From positions 1,674,001 to 1,738,000 of the forward strand of contig OZ241745.1 of the NCBI GenBank assembly GCA_965201115.1: a stretch of DNA of 64,000 nucleotides. Reading direction: 5' to 3'. How positions within the stretch are numbered: the first letter of the stretch is position 1; every line of letters starts with the position of its first letter. Under the pieces are notes generated by a model. That model ran no database searches. It was not told the origin of the DNA and saw only the letters and a list, made by a program, of their open reading frames with translations. The position numbers and the translations under genes are program-made. Below are positions 15,751 to 24,307 of this stretch, piece after piece. This DNA comes from JANQOH01 sp965201115. GTDB taxonomy: Bacteria > Pseudomonadota > Alphaproteobacteria > UBA7887.

Positions 15751-17100
15751 ATGCCGAACGAAGCGCACAAGAACGACCGGCGCGCGACCGCGTGGAGCCT
15801 CGCCACGAGCAACGCCGCCAACATGTTGACGACGCTCATCATCGGCGGGCTGTTGTTTGCGATGATGCTCGACATGGCCGGCGAGATGCGCGAGGAGATG
15901 CGCCTGCTGCGGGCGGAAATGGCCGCGAACGCGAGCGAAACGGCGGAGAACTTCCGCCAGGTCCGCGCCGAAACGGCGGAGAACCTTCGCCAAACCGAAG
16001 CGCGCCTCACAAGGCAGATCGATACCGTCGCCGCGGGAGCCGCCGAAAACCTCCGCCAGGCCGAAGAACGACTCACGAAGCAGATCGATACCGTTGCCGC
16101 GGAAGCCGCAGAAAACCTGCGCCAGGCCGAAGAACGGCTCACAGGGCAGATCGATACCGTCGCTACGGAAGCCGCGGAGAACCTCCGCCAGGCCGAAGAG
16201 CGCCTCACGAAACAGATCGAGAGTGTCGCCGCGGAAGCCGCAGAAAACCTCCGTCAGGCCGAAGACCGGCTCACGAAGCGGATCGATACCGTCGCTACGG
16301 AAGCCGCAGAAAACCTCCGCCAGGCCGAGGAACGCCTCACGAAGCGGATCGATACCGTCTCTGCGGAAGCCGCAGAAAACCTTCGCCAGGCCGAGGAACG
16401 CCTCACGAAGCGGATCGATACCGTCGCCGCGGAAGCCGCAGAAAACCTCCGCCAGGCCGAAGAACGCCTCACCAAGCAGATCGATACCGTCGCCGCGGAA
16501 GCCGCAGAAAACCTCCGCCAGGCCGAAGAACGCCTCACAAAGCAGATCGATACCGTCTCTGCGGAAGCCGCAGAAAACCTCGGTCAAGCCGAAGTGCGCC
16601 TCACTGGGCGGATCGGTACCGTCTCTGCGGAAACTGCGGAAAACCTCCGCCAGGCCGAGGGACGGCTAACCGCGCAAATCGCGGGCGTCGCCGGCGAAGC
16701 CGCCGAGAACCTGGGCGGCAGCGAGCGGCGGACCAACGAGCGAATCGGCGCCCTCGTGCAGAGGTTCGACGGTTACGCCCTGCAGGCCGAGCGGTTCCGC
16801 GACAGCCTGAAAGACGATCTCCACCTCATTGCGTTGGGCATGACGGCGGCGGACGAGGAGCGCGCCGCCACGAAGGAACAGGCCGATGCGCTCGAACGCG
16901 AAGTCGCCGCGCTGGCGTTCGCGTCGGCCCAGGGCCTTTCGCCGGTCCGCGCGCCGCGCTGGCGGCTGGGCGCCGACGGCGTCGAGCGCTATCTGCCCGC
17001 GAGCGCGGCGGAGCGCGCGATACTGGAGGAGCGCGGGTGGACTCCGGCGGATCCCGAAGATCCCGAGGGCTGGCTCGCGGCGCCGCTCGCCGCGCCCTGA
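15751..17100 (+). CDS. membrane-anchored coiled-coil protein with eleven 22-residue repeats
   Basis: A 449-residue protein not assignable to a named family. Residues 24-43 (NMLTTLIIGGLLFAMMLDMA) form one transmembrane helix. From 77 to 318 there are eleven consecutive 22-residue units of consensus ENLRQAEERLTKQIDTVAAEAA-like sequence (ENLRQAEERL plus TKQIDTVAAEA), preceded by an 11-residue half unit at 66 and followed by a degenerate unit at 319. A 22-residue period equals two hendecads, which predicts a long, slightly right-handed coiled coil or amphipathic helix. The C-terminal 100 residues are less repetitive, helical, and end in a Trp/Pro-rich region (GWTPADPEDPEGWLAAP). GGGGAGAGCC precedes the ATG. 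A role as envelope-tethered rod or membrane-binding protein is possible; function is unknown. Confidence 0.8.
   Translation: MPNEAHKNDRRATAWSLATSNAANMLTTLIIGGLLFAMMLDMAGEMREEMRLLRAEMAANASETAENFRQVRAETAENLRQTEARLTRQIDTVAAGAAENLRQAEERLTKQIDTVAAEAAENLRQAEERLTGQIDTVATEAAENLRQAEERLTKQIESVAAEAAENLRQAEDRLTKRIDTVATEAAENLRQAEERLTKRIDTVSAEAAENLRQAEERLTKRIDTVAAEAAENLRQAEERLTKQIDTVAAEAAENLRQAEERLTKQIDTVSAEAAENLGQAEVRLTGRIGTVSAETAENLRQAEGRLTAQIAGVAGEAAENLGGSERRTNERIGALVQRFDGYALQAERFRDSLKDDLHLIALGMTAADEERAATKEQADALEREVAALAFASAQGLSPVRAPRWRLGADGVERYLPASAAERAILEERGWTPADPEDPEGWLAAPLAAP
15979..16704 (+). repeat. 66-bp tandem repeat array, 11 units, within a coding region
   Basis: Each unit is 66 bp and begins GAGAACCT or GAAAACCTCCGCCAGGCCGA. 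Central units (about 16100-16570) differ at only a few positions, while first and last units are more diverged. This indicates expansion of the middle by recent unit duplication. Confidence 0.92.
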
Positions 17101-17159
17101 GAACCGATGGGCGCCGCACGCCTTGACGCCGCGGCGCGGGCGCGCCAGCATGGAAGCCC

Positions 17160-17489
17160 ATGACGAAACGCTATCGCGGCATGCGCACCATCGACGGGAT
17201 CGTGGTGACGGCGGACGGCGCGCCGCTGCCCGAGCGCACCGACCTGAAGCGATACACGGACCGCGGCTTCGAGTGGACCTATGAAGGCGCGGCGCCGGCG
17301 CAGCTCGCGCTTGCGCTGCTGGCCGACCGCCTCGGCGACGACGCCCGGGCGCTCGCGCTGTGCGAGCCCTTCATGCGCGCCGCGGTCGCCAATTTCGGCA
17401 ACGACTGGGAAATGACCGGCGCCGACATAGACGCGGCGGTGCGCGCCCTGGAAACGGCGCAAACGGAAACAGGGAGCAACGAGCCATGA
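17160..17489 (+). CDS. DUF6166 domain protein
   Basis: A 109-residue protein matching the small DUF6166 family: FEWTYEGAAPAQLALALLADRLGDDARAL at about 39-67 and VANFGNDWEMTGADIDAAVRAL toward the end. The family has no known activity. The ATG at 17160 follows the window's repeat gene by 59 bases, and the stop overlaps the fatty acid hydroxylase start (ATGA), so it begins a four-gene transcript ending at 20361. Confidence 0.72.
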   Translation: MTKRYRGMRTIDGIVVTADGAPLPERTDLKRYTDRGFEWTYEGAAPAQLALALLADRLGDDARALALCEPFMRAAVANFGNDWEMTGADIDAAVRALETAQTETGSNEP

Positions 17490-18277
17490 CGGAACTCGCG
17501 AACAGCGCCATGACCGGGCGGCAGCGCGCCTACCGCGCGGAATACCGCGAGCGCATAAACGGCTGGTACAACGGCGCGCTGCACGTGGCCACGATCTACG
17601 CCATCGGCGCGCTCGCCTTCTACGTCTATATCGCCCACATAAGCGCGCCGGCGTGGTGGGAATGGCTCGCCGTTCCGGCGGTATTCCTGATGTGCAACGT
17701 GTTCGAGTGGCTCCTGCACCGCGAGATCATGCATCGGCCGCAGAAATCCGCCGCGTTGCGGGCAATCTACCGCCGCCACACGCTGATGCACCACCAGTTC
17801 TTCACCGATGCGGAAATGCGCTTCGCGGGGCCGCTCGACTGGCGCGTGACCTTCTTCCCGCCCTACGCCCTCGTGACGTTCGTGCTGATGTCGATCCCCG
17901 GCGGGCTGGCGGTCGGCTGGCTGATCTCGCCGAACGCCGGCTGGCTGCTGATGTGTACGACCACGGGCGTGTATCTGCTCTATGAGTTCATGCACTTCTG
18001 CTGCCACGTGGACGACGGCCCGTTCGTGCGCCATTGCCCGTTCGTGAACACCATCCGCCGCCACCACGCCGCGCACCACGCGCAACCGCTCATGATGGAG
18101 CGCAACATGAACCTGACCTTTCCCATATCCGACTGGCTGTTCGGAACGTCGGACCTCGACGCCGGCCTCCTGGGCCACCTGTTCAACGGCTACGACACAA
18201 GCCGCGTGCGCGCCGACCTGCGCCGCGCGCCGCGCGCGCCCGGAGCGGGCGGCGCGCTTCAGGGAGCCGCGCCATGA
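17486..18277 (+). CDS. fatty acid hydroxylase/sterol desaturase superfamily membrane protein
   Basis: A 263-residue integral membrane di-iron oxygenase candidate. Hydrophobic helices lie near 35-52, 59-76, 125-146 and 150-170. The eight-histidine metal set is visible as HREIMH (78-83), HTLMHH (98-103), HFCCH (170-174) and RRHHAAHH (191-198), consistent with O2-dependent hydroxylation of a lipid chain or ring. ATG overlaps the DUF6166 gene by four bases, and its own stop overlaps the next gene the same way. The neighbouring flavin-dependent oxidoreductase and hydrolase suggest an oxidative pathway for a lipophilic compound; the substrate is unknown. Confidence 0.82.
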   Translation: MTELANSAMTGRQRAYRAEYRERINGWYNGALHVATIYAIGALAFYVYIAHISAPAWWEWLAVPAVFLMCNVFEWLLHREIMHRPQKSAALRAIYRRHTLMHHQFFTDAEMRFAGPLDWRVTFFPPYALVTFVLMSIPGGLAVGWLISPNAGWLLMCTTTGVYLLYEFMHFCCHVDDGPFVRHCPFVNTIRRHHAAHHAQPLMMERNMNLTFPISDWLFGTSDLDAGLLGHLFNGYDTSRVRADLRRAPRAPGAGGALQGAAP

Positions 18278-19548
18278 AGCATCTCTGGTTTCACCTCATG
18301 CCCTATACCGAACTTCCGGACGATTTCCGCGACAATCATCCGTCGGTATGGGTGGACATTCATTCCAGCCTGTTCCGGCCCGAACGCGCCCACGCAATGT
18401 ACAACGCGTTCATGGACGAGATGGAGTACGCCGCCGAGGCGGGCCTCGACGCGGTGTGCTGCAACGAGCACCACTCGAACGGCTACGGGCTGATGCCGTC
18501 GCCGAACCTGGTCGCGAGCGCGCTGGCGCGGCGCGCGGCGCCGGAAGCGGCGATCTGCGTCATGGGCAACAGCCTGGCGCTCTACAACCCGCCGACCCGC
18601 GTGGCGGAAGAGTTCGCGATGATCGACTGCATATCCGGCGGACGGCTGATCGCCGGCTTCCCGGTCGGCTCGCCGATGGACACCTGCTACGCCTACGGGC
18701 AAAACCCGTCGCTCCTGCGCGAACGCTATTACGAAGCGCACGATCTCGTCATGCGCGCGTGGACCGAGCCCGACACGTTTGCGTTCGGCGGGCGCTTCAA
18801 CCGGCAGCGCTACGTCAATATATGGCCGCGCCCGGTCCAGCGCCCGCACCCGCCGGTGTGGATACCGGGCGGCGGCTCGGTGGAGACGTGGCAGTGGTGC
18901 GCACGGATGGACTATGTGTATTGCTACCTGTCGTATTACGGCTACAAGGCCGCGCGCCAGACCATGCGCGGCTTCTGGGACGAGATGGACAGGCTCGGCA
19001 AGGACCGGAACCCCTACCGCGCGGGCTTTCTGCAGTTCGTCGGCGTGGCCGAGACCGAGCGCGAGGCGCGCGAGCTCTATCGCGAGCCGGCGGAGTATTT
19101 CTACGGTCGCTGCCTGCACATCGACCCGCGCTTCGCGACGCCGCCGGGCTACGCGACCGAGGCGACGCTCCGCGCCGGCATCGAGAGCCAGGTCGGGCGG
19201 GCGGCGCTGCAAAGCAAGCGCGCGATCGCCGGCGTCGATAAAAAGGCGCGGGAGTTCGACGCCATCCTCGACAACGGTTACGTCATCGTCGGCACGCCGG
19301 ACCAAGTGGCCGCGAAACTGCGCGAGGTCGTGCAGGACCTGCGCTTCGGCCAGCTCATGCTGCTGCTTCAGTTCGGCAACATGGGCAAGGACCTGGCGAA
19401 GTACAACACGAAGCTCTACGCCGAGCGGGTGATGCCGCAGCTCGCCGATATCTGGAGCGGGTGGGAAAACCATTGGTGGCCGCGGCCGATGCCGCTTGCC
19501 GAGCGCGCGGCGCCCGATCCGGTCGCGCCCGCCATGCGCGCCGCCTGA
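18274..19548 (+). CDS. LLM-class (luciferase-like) flavin-dependent oxidoreductase
   Basis: A 424-residue TIM-barrel enzyme of the bacterial luciferase-like group. Recognisable blocks are EYAAEAGLDAVCCNEHHSNGYGLMPSPN, VMGNSLALYNPPTRVAEEFAMIDCISGGRLIAGFPVG and RPVQRPHPPVWIPGGGSVET, typical of FMNH2-dependent monooxygenases. A long C-terminal segment (about 300-424) ends with NHWWPRPMPLAERA. A reductase partner is not present in this cluster. Start ATG overlaps the hydroxylase stop. It probably oxidises the same compound class as its neighbours. Confidence 0.87.
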   Translation: MKHLWFHLMPYTELPDDFRDNHPSVWVDIHSSLFRPERAHAMYNAFMDEMEYAAEAGLDAVCCNEHHSNGYGLMPSPNLVASALARRAAPEAAICVMGNSLALYNPPTRVAEEFAMIDCISGGRLIAGFPVGSPMDTCYAYGQNPSLLRERYYEAHDLVMRAWTEPDTFAFGGRFNRQRYVNIWPRPVQRPHPPVWIPGGGSVETWQWCARMDYVYCYLSYYGYKAARQTMRGFWDEMDRLGKDRNPYRAGFLQFVGVAETEREARELYREPAEYFYGRCLHIDPRFATPPGYATEATLRAGIESQVGRAALQSKRAIAGVDKKAREFDAILDNGYVIVGTPDQVAAKLREVVQDLRFGQLMLLLQFGNMGKDLAKYNTKLYAERVMPQLADIWSGWENHWWPRPMPLAERAAPDPVAPAMRAA

Positions 19549-19566
19549 GCGCGGCGGGCGTTCGTC

Positions 19567-20361
19567 ATGGGGGACGCGGCTTCCGGGCCGGCGGTTTCGT
19601 TCGTCGAGCTCGACGGCGCGCAGTGCCGGGTGTGGCGCAAGGGCGCCGGCCCGGCGGTGGGCTATTTCGCGGGCCACGGCGGCCTGCCGAAATGGATTCC
19701 GTTTCTCGACGCGCTTGCCCGGCGCTTTACGGTAATAGCTCCGTCGCTGCCGGGCTATCCCGGCGGCGAGGGCTTGCATGGGCTCGACAACCATATCGAC
19801 TGGATCGTGGCGGCGCGCGACCTGGCGCGCGGCGCGGGCCTCGACGGCGCGGCGGCGCTGGTCGGCGCCGGGCCGGGCGGCGCGTTCGCGGCGGAACTCG
19901 CCGCGCTGTGGCCCGATTCGTGCCGGCGGCTGGCGCTCATCGCGCCGTGGGGGCTGTTCGACGAAGCGCAACCGATGACCGACCCGTGGGGCCAGCGCAG
20001 GGGCGATATTCCCGGGCTGATGTGCCGCGACCCCGAAACGTGGAAGACGCTCGTCGCGCCGCCCGAAGGCGCGAACTCGGTCGAATGGCCGATCGAGCAG
20101 ACCCGCGCGCTCGAGGCCTCGGCGCGGGCCTTTTGGCCCCTCGGCGCCACCGGCCTCGCCCGCCGCCTGTCGCATATCGTCTGCCCCACCCTGCTGCTGT
20201 GGGGAGAGGAAGACCGCGTAGTGCCGCGCGCCTACGCCAACATGTTCGCGGAAGGAATTTCCGGCCCTTCCGAAATTTCCATTGTCCCCGCCGCCGCCCA
20301 CCGCGCCGAGCTCGATCGCCCCGGCGAGGTCGCGGAGCGGATCGCAAGCTTTATCGGCTGA
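19567..20361 (+). CDS. alpha/beta-hydrolase fold protein lacking the nucleophile serine
   Basis: A 264-residue alpha/beta hydrolase. The oxyanion region GHGGLPKW, the APSLPGYPGG strand-loop and a late GEEDRVVP with the acid residue are clear, and a histidine lies at AAAHRAE near the end. The nucleophile elbow, however, reads LVGAGPGGAF at 98-107, so the expected Gly-x-Ser-x-Gly has glycine (G102) in place of serine. Either a different residue acts, or the protein is a binding or cofactor-independent variant. It lies 18 bases after the luciferase-like gene and ends the four-gene cluster, facing a convergent gene. Confidence 0.82.
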   Translation: MGDAASGPAVSFVELDGAQCRVWRKGAGPAVGYFAGHGGLPKWIPFLDALARRFTVIAPSLPGYPGGEGLHGLDNHIDWIVAARDLARGAGLDGAAALVGAGPGGAFAAELAALWPDSCRRLALIAPWGLFDEAQPMTDPWGQRRGDIPGLMCRDPETWKTLVAPPEGANSVEWPIEQTRALEASARAFWPLGATGLARRLSHIVCPTLLLWGEEDRVVPRAYANMFAEGISGPSEISIVPAAAHRAELDRPGEVAERIASFIG

Positions 20362-20488
20362 TCCCGGGGGGCGCCGACACCGGCCGTTCAGGGAGCTCCG
20401 CCGGCCTCTTCGTTCCCTGTCGCTCCGCACGCATGCCGGAGGGCGGCGGCGGTTCCGGGGAACGGGTCGATACCGATAGCCGTCGGCT

Positions 20489-22132
20489 TCACTCGCGGCG
20501 GAGCGCCCATTTTACGGTTGCGCCTTCGGCGTTGCATACGCCCGCGACCACCGCCTGTTCGTTGCGCCGGCGGGCGCAATCGTCGGCGAAATAGACGCTG
20601 GGAACGACGGCCAACCCGCCGCCCGACACGCGCAGCGTCCAGCGGCTGCCGCCGGGAAGGCGCAGCGCGGCGGTGCGCCCGTCGCGCGTCGGCGAAACCG
20701 CCGCCGACGGATGCAGATGGAACCGCACGGCGAAGCGCCGCGGCGAGGGCGCCCGCCCGCCGGGCGCCGGCAAAAGCGCGTCTTCCCCGCGCAGATCCGC
20801 GCCGTCCGCCGACAGATACAGGCGCCGCCGGTGGATATAGCCGAACCGCCGCTCGTAACCGCGATGAGCGATGCTCAGCCACACCGCGCCGCCCTCGGCG
20901 TGGCGCTCGCAGGTCGTTTCCGCCGCGCCGTCGATATTGGCGTCGTCGAGTACGAGGGTCGAATGCGCGGCGGTGCGCCGCAACGCATCGGCCCATTCCG
21001 GCCCGCGCCCCAAGTGCGGGCCGCAATTGACGATCAGGCGGTGCGCGCCGACGCTCATCTCGAACGACGAGACGCCGGCGTGATCGGACTCGGCGCCGGC
21101 GGCCGAAGCCGCATCGACGATAACGACGGTGCGGCCCGCGGCGAGGCGCTGGAAGCCGCTGTCGCCGGCGGCCGCGCGCGCGGCCGTTCCCGCCGCGGCC
21201 TTCAGAACCGCCGCGGGATCGGGGAAGACGCTCTCGGCGGTGTCGTTGAACGCGGCCAGGCCGCCGTCGCCGTGGCGCAGCGCGGCCAGCACGGGCGCCA
21301 TGCGGTCGATGGCGGCGCCGAGCGCGGCCGGAACCGGCGCGCCCGCCGCCCGGAGCAACCCGCGGCAATCGACCAGGTCGGCGAGAACCAGGCAGTGGCG
21401 CGCGGGCGAACGGTCGATATGGCCGCCTTCGGGCAGCGCCTGCCGTTCGCATTCGTCCCCGAGCGCGCCGGCCGTGCGGCGCGCAAGGCGCTCGCCCATG
21501 CCGAGGCAAAGATGGGCGTGCAGCAGCCCGCGCAGCGCGGAAATCCGCGGCGCGCCGGCGGTCTCCGACCGCGCAGCGCGCGCGAGATGCCGCGCCTGCA
21601 CGCCGAGATTCGCCAAGAAGGCCGAGCGCCAGCGCGCATCCGCGCCGCTGAGCAGGAACCCGGCGCACGACGTCCACGCGGCAATGCGGCGGCCGGTCAC
21701 GGCCGCGTCCCAGGCGCCGGGGCGCCAGCCGCCGCCGCATTCGCGTATCCAGTCGGCGACGAGCGCGCGCGCGTGGCGGCGCGCCATCTCGCCGCCGCTG
21801 GCCTTGAAATGGCGCAGCCAGTCGAAACCGTGCATCGCGTCGAGCCACGCGGCGCTCACGCCGGGCGGCGCCCATACGGGGCCGGTCGGCGAGGCGGTCT
21901 CGTGGCCGGCGAAGCGGTAGCGGCCCTGAAACAACCGGTCGCCCGCGGCGGCGTCGCCGGGCCACGGATCGGGCGGCAGCAGCGCGAGGCGGCGCGGCGC
22001 CCGCCCGAACAGGGTCAGCCCGTAGAGCGGGCTGGCGTAAAAGGCGGCGCGCAGCCCGCGCGCGCCGGCGCACGCGGCGAAGTCGGGGACAACGCGGCGC
22101 GGCGCCGTCAGCACGGCGGCCGCGGCGCTCAT
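20489..22132 (-). CDS. heparinase II/III family protein
   Basis: A 547-residue protein with an alpha/alpha toroid (about 60-310) followed by a beta-sandwich heparinase II/III-like domain (AGVSSFEMSVGAHRLIVNCGPHLG near 360, HSTLVLDDANIDG soon after). Such proteins cleave or bind uronate-containing polysaccharides and in alphaproteobacteria sit between rpe and purH. The ATG at 22132 overlaps the rpe stop (ATGA), so it is translated from the rsmB-rpe message. purH does not follow here; instead the convergent hydrolase gene ends 127 bases away. The role in this genomic context is still undefined. Confidence 0.85.
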   Translation of the reverse strand: MSAAAAVLTAPRRVVPDFAACAGARGLRAAFYASPLYGLTLFGRAPRRLALLPPDPWPGDAAAGDRLFQGRYRFAGHETASPTGPVWAPPGVSAAWLDAMHGFDWLRHFKASGGEMARRHARALVADWIRECGGGWRPGAWDAAVTGRRIAAWTSCAGFLLSGADARWRSAFLANLGVQARHLARAARSETAGAPRISALRGLLHAHLCLGMGERLARRTAGALGDECERQALPEGGHIDRSPARHCLVLADLVDCRGLLRAAGAPVPAALGAAIDRMAPVLAALRHGDGGLAAFNDTAESVFPDPAAVLKAAAGTAARAAAGDSGFQRLAAGRTVVIVDAASAAGAESDHAGVSSFEMSVGAHRLIVNCGPHLGRGPEWADALRRTAAHSTLVLDDANIDGAAETTCERHAEGGAVWLSIAHRGYERRFGYIHRRRLYLSADGADLRGEDALLPAPGGRAPSPRRFAVRFHLHPSAAVSPTRDGRTAALRLPGGSRWTLRVSGGGLAVVPSVYFADDCARRRNEQAVVAGVCNAEGATVKWALRRE

Positions 22133-22794
22133 TGGACCCCCCGCAGGCGGGCGATGTTGCCCGCGTAACGCTCGGGCCCGCCGCGAAACGCCGCCGTTCC
22201 GGCCACCAGTATGTCGGCGCCGGCGGCGACCGCGCCCGGCGCGGTCTCATCGTCCACTCCGCCATCGACCTCGAGATCGATTTGCCGCCCCGAGGCGTCG
22301 ATCATGGCGCGCACGGCGGCGATCTTGGCGATCTGGCCGGCGATGAAACGCTGTCCGCCGAAACCGGGATCGACCGTCATGACCAGCACCAGATCGACGT
22401 CGTCGATGGCCGCCGCGAGCGCTTCCGCGGGGGTGCCGGGGTTGATGGCCACGCCCGGGCGCTTGCCCAGGTCGCGCACCGTTTGCAGCGAACGATGCAG
22501 ATGCGGACCGGCTTCCGCGTGAATGGTCAAGACGTCGGCGCCCGCGTCGGCAAACGCCTCGAGATAGGGATCCGCCGGCGCGGCCATCAGATGGACGTCG
22601 AACGGCGCGGCGCTGTGCGGACGCAGCGCCGCCACGACGGCGGGGCCGACCGTGATGGCGGGCACGAAATGCCCGTCCATTACGTCTATGTGGATAAGAT
22701 CCGCGCCAGCGCTGTTCATGGCGCGCACTTCGTCCCCCAGGCGCGCGAAATCCGCGGCGAGGACGGACGGGGCGATGCGAACGGAATTAGGCAT
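22129..22794 (-). CDS. rpe: ribulose-phosphate 3-epimerase
   Basis: A 221-residue TIM-barrel epimerase interconverting ribulose 5-phosphate and xylulose 5-phosphate. APSVLAADFARLGDEV opens the protein, LIHIDVMDGHFVPAITVGP carries the catalytic Asp and metal His, VMTVDPGFGGQRFI and LEVDGGVDDETAP hold the second Asp and phosphate site. All catalytic motifs are intact. It is 18 bases downstream of rsmB on the same strand, a common alphaproteobacterial order. Confidence 0.96.
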   Translation of the reverse strand: MPNSVRIAPSVLAADFARLGDEVRAMNSAGADLIHIDVMDGHFVPAITVGPAVVAALRPHSAAPFDVHLMAAPADPYLEAFADAGADVLTIHAEAGPHLHRSLQTVRDLGKRPGVAINPGTPAEALAAAIDDVDLVLVMTVDPGFGGQRFIAGQIAKIAAVRAMIDASGRQIDLEVDGGVDDETAPGAVAAGADILVAGTAAFRGGPERYAGNIARLRGVQ

Positions 22795-22812
22795 ATCGAT
22801 TAAACTAGGTTC

Positions 22813-24126
22813 TCAACTTTTACGCTTCAAGCGCGCGATGTAAAAGCCGTCCATGCCGCCGCGCTCCGCCAGGCAACAAGGCAGGGTGCGCACCGCGCCG
22901 TCGGCCGCCCGGAGGGCCGCGAGACCGCCGGTCTCCGCCGTCCCCACGGGATCGCGCGCGAGCGCCGGATTGCGCGCAAGCAGCGCGGCGACGGCTTGCG
23001 GCCCCTCCTCGGGTTGCAGGGAACACACCGCGTAAACGAGCGTTCCGCCCGGCGCGAGCATGGCCGCGGCGCCGTCGAGCAGCCGGTCCTGCCGCGCGCG
23101 CGCCGCCGCCGCGTCGCCCGGGCGCTTGATATGCGGAATGTCGGGATGCCGGCGGATCGCGCCGGTCGCCGTGCAGGGCGCGTCGAGCAGCACGAAGCGC
23201 GCGGGCGCGGCGGGGCGCCAGCGCGCGGCGTCGGCGCGGACGAGCCGCGCGTCGAGCCCGAGCCGGCGCAAATTGCCGCGCAGGCGCGCGAGCCGCGCGG
23301 CGTCGTTTTCGACGGCGGTTACGGAAACGCCGGCCGCCGCCAGCTGGGCGGTCTTGCCGCCGGGCGCGGCGCACAGATCGATCGCGGCGTCGCCGCGCCG
23401 CGCGCCGAGCAGCCGCGCCGGCAGCGCCGCGGCGGCGTCCTGCACCCACCACTCGCCCTCGGCGTATCCGGGGATCGCCTCGACGCGCCCGCCGGCGGGG
23501 CGGCGCACCGTGCCCGCCGCCAACGTCTCGCCGCCCACCGCCCGGGCGACGTCCCCGGGGGCGCCGCGCGCCGAAAGATCCAGCGGCGGTTCGGCGAGAT
23601 GGGCCTCGGCGATCGCCCGCGCGCGCGCCGGCCCGAACGCCGCGCGCCACGAGCGCCAGAGCCACTCCGGCGTATTCAGGCGCGCGGCGTCCTGCGCGCC
23701 GCGCCAGTCCGCGCCTTCGGCGGCGATTCGCCGCAGCACCGCGTTGACCAGCCCCTTGTGCGCCGGCCGCGCCAGCCGCACCGACATATCCACCGCGGCA
23801 TGGCGCGGCGTGTCGAGAAACAGGAGTTGCGCGACTCCCAGCCGCAGAACGCCGCGGGTCAAGGGCGCGAGTTCGTCCGCCGGCCGCGTCAGGCCGCGCG
23901 CGAGCAGATCGTCGATCTGTCCGCATCGGCGGAGCGCCGCGGCGGCCAGTTTGTGCGCGAACGCCGCGTCGCGCGGCGGCAAGGCGGCGCCCCCGCCGGC
24001 CGCGGGGTCGAATGCGCGCCCGCGGGACAGAACCGCGTCGATCCGCCGCAGCGCCAGCCGCCGCGCCGCCAGCCCGGCGGGGGTTTCGGCGCGCGGCGCG
24101 CGCGGCGATGTGCGTTTGCGTCGCAT
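22813..24126 (-). CDS. rsmB: 16S rRNA (cytosine-C5) methyltransferase, RsmB-like
   Basis: A 437-residue RNA methyltransferase. The first about 150 residues form a NusB-like RNA-binding domain (GLVNAVLRRIAAEG). The SAM site is DLCAAPGGKTAQLAA, and the two catalytic-loop cysteines are in LLDAPCTATGAIRRHPDI and VYAVCSLQPEEG, the NOL1/NOP2/Sun signatures. I took the ATG at 24126 as start because the basic MRRKRTSPRAPRAETP N-terminus fits the family; an upstream ATG at 24276 would overlap the divergent gcv promoter region. It is the first gene of the rsmB-rpe-heparinase unit. Confidence 0.9.
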   Translation of the reverse strand: MRRKRTSPRAPRAETPAGLAARRLALRRIDAVLSRGRAFDPAAGGGAALPPRDAAFAHKLAAAALRRCGQIDDLLARGLTRPADELAPLTRGVLRLGVAQLLFLDTPRHAAVDMSVRLARPAHKGLVNAVLRRIAAEGADWRGAQDAARLNTPEWLWRSWRAAFGPARARAIAEAHLAEPPLDLSARGAPGDVARAVGGETLAAGTVRRPAGGRVEAIPGYAEGEWWVQDAAAALPARLLGARRGDAAIDLCAAPGGKTAQLAAAGVSVTAVENDAARLARLRGNLRRLGLDARLVRADAARWRPAAPARFVLLDAPCTATGAIRRHPDIPHIKRPGDAAAARARQDRLLDGAAAMLAPGGTLVYAVCSLQPEEGPQAVAALLARNPALARDPVGTAETGGLAALRAADGAVRTLPCCLAERGGMDGFYIARLKRKS

Positions 24127-24269
24127 TGCGCGCGGCTCCGTCGGCGAGGTCCCCCCGGCGCTCGCATCTTGCCGGCGCGCGGGCGTTAACGCACCGGCAA
24201 ACATTGCCCTCGCGGCTCCGCAAGCGTCGGGGAGCGTGCGCCGCCGGCGCGCGCGGCGAAAATAACGGG

Positions 24270-24298
24270 TTGCCATGGCGGGCGCGGAGGGCTATTAT
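24270..24298 (+). promoter_or_regulatory. sigma70-type promoter of the glycine cleavage operon
   Basis: TTGCCA at 24270-24275 and TATTAT at 24293-24298 are 17 bases apart. Transcription would start near 24305, immediately before the first glycine aptamer at 24308. Confidence 0.65.
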
Positions 24299-24307
24299 GG
24301 CGGCGAG

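Noticed and set aside
14761..16587. A 608-codon open frame on the minus strand opposite the repeat-protein gene, itself repetitive (FGLAEVFCGFR-type units)
   Set aside because: It is the reverse complement of the 66-bp array. Very high GC and unit repetition keep antisense frames open; it has no sensible start region, and the plus-strand frame has a membrane helix, a coiled coil and a good ribosome binding site.
15979..16704. CRISPR-like array (66-bp regular repeats)
   Set aside because: Units are contiguous without spacers, in frame, and encode a regular helix, so it is a coding repeat.
20388..20492. A 34-codon frame starting GTG that overlaps the heparinase-like stop (VKPTAIGIDPFPG...)
   Set aside because: The overlap resembles coupling, but it is short, has no recognised homologue and lies in the convergent gap. 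I do not have enough evidence to call it a gene.
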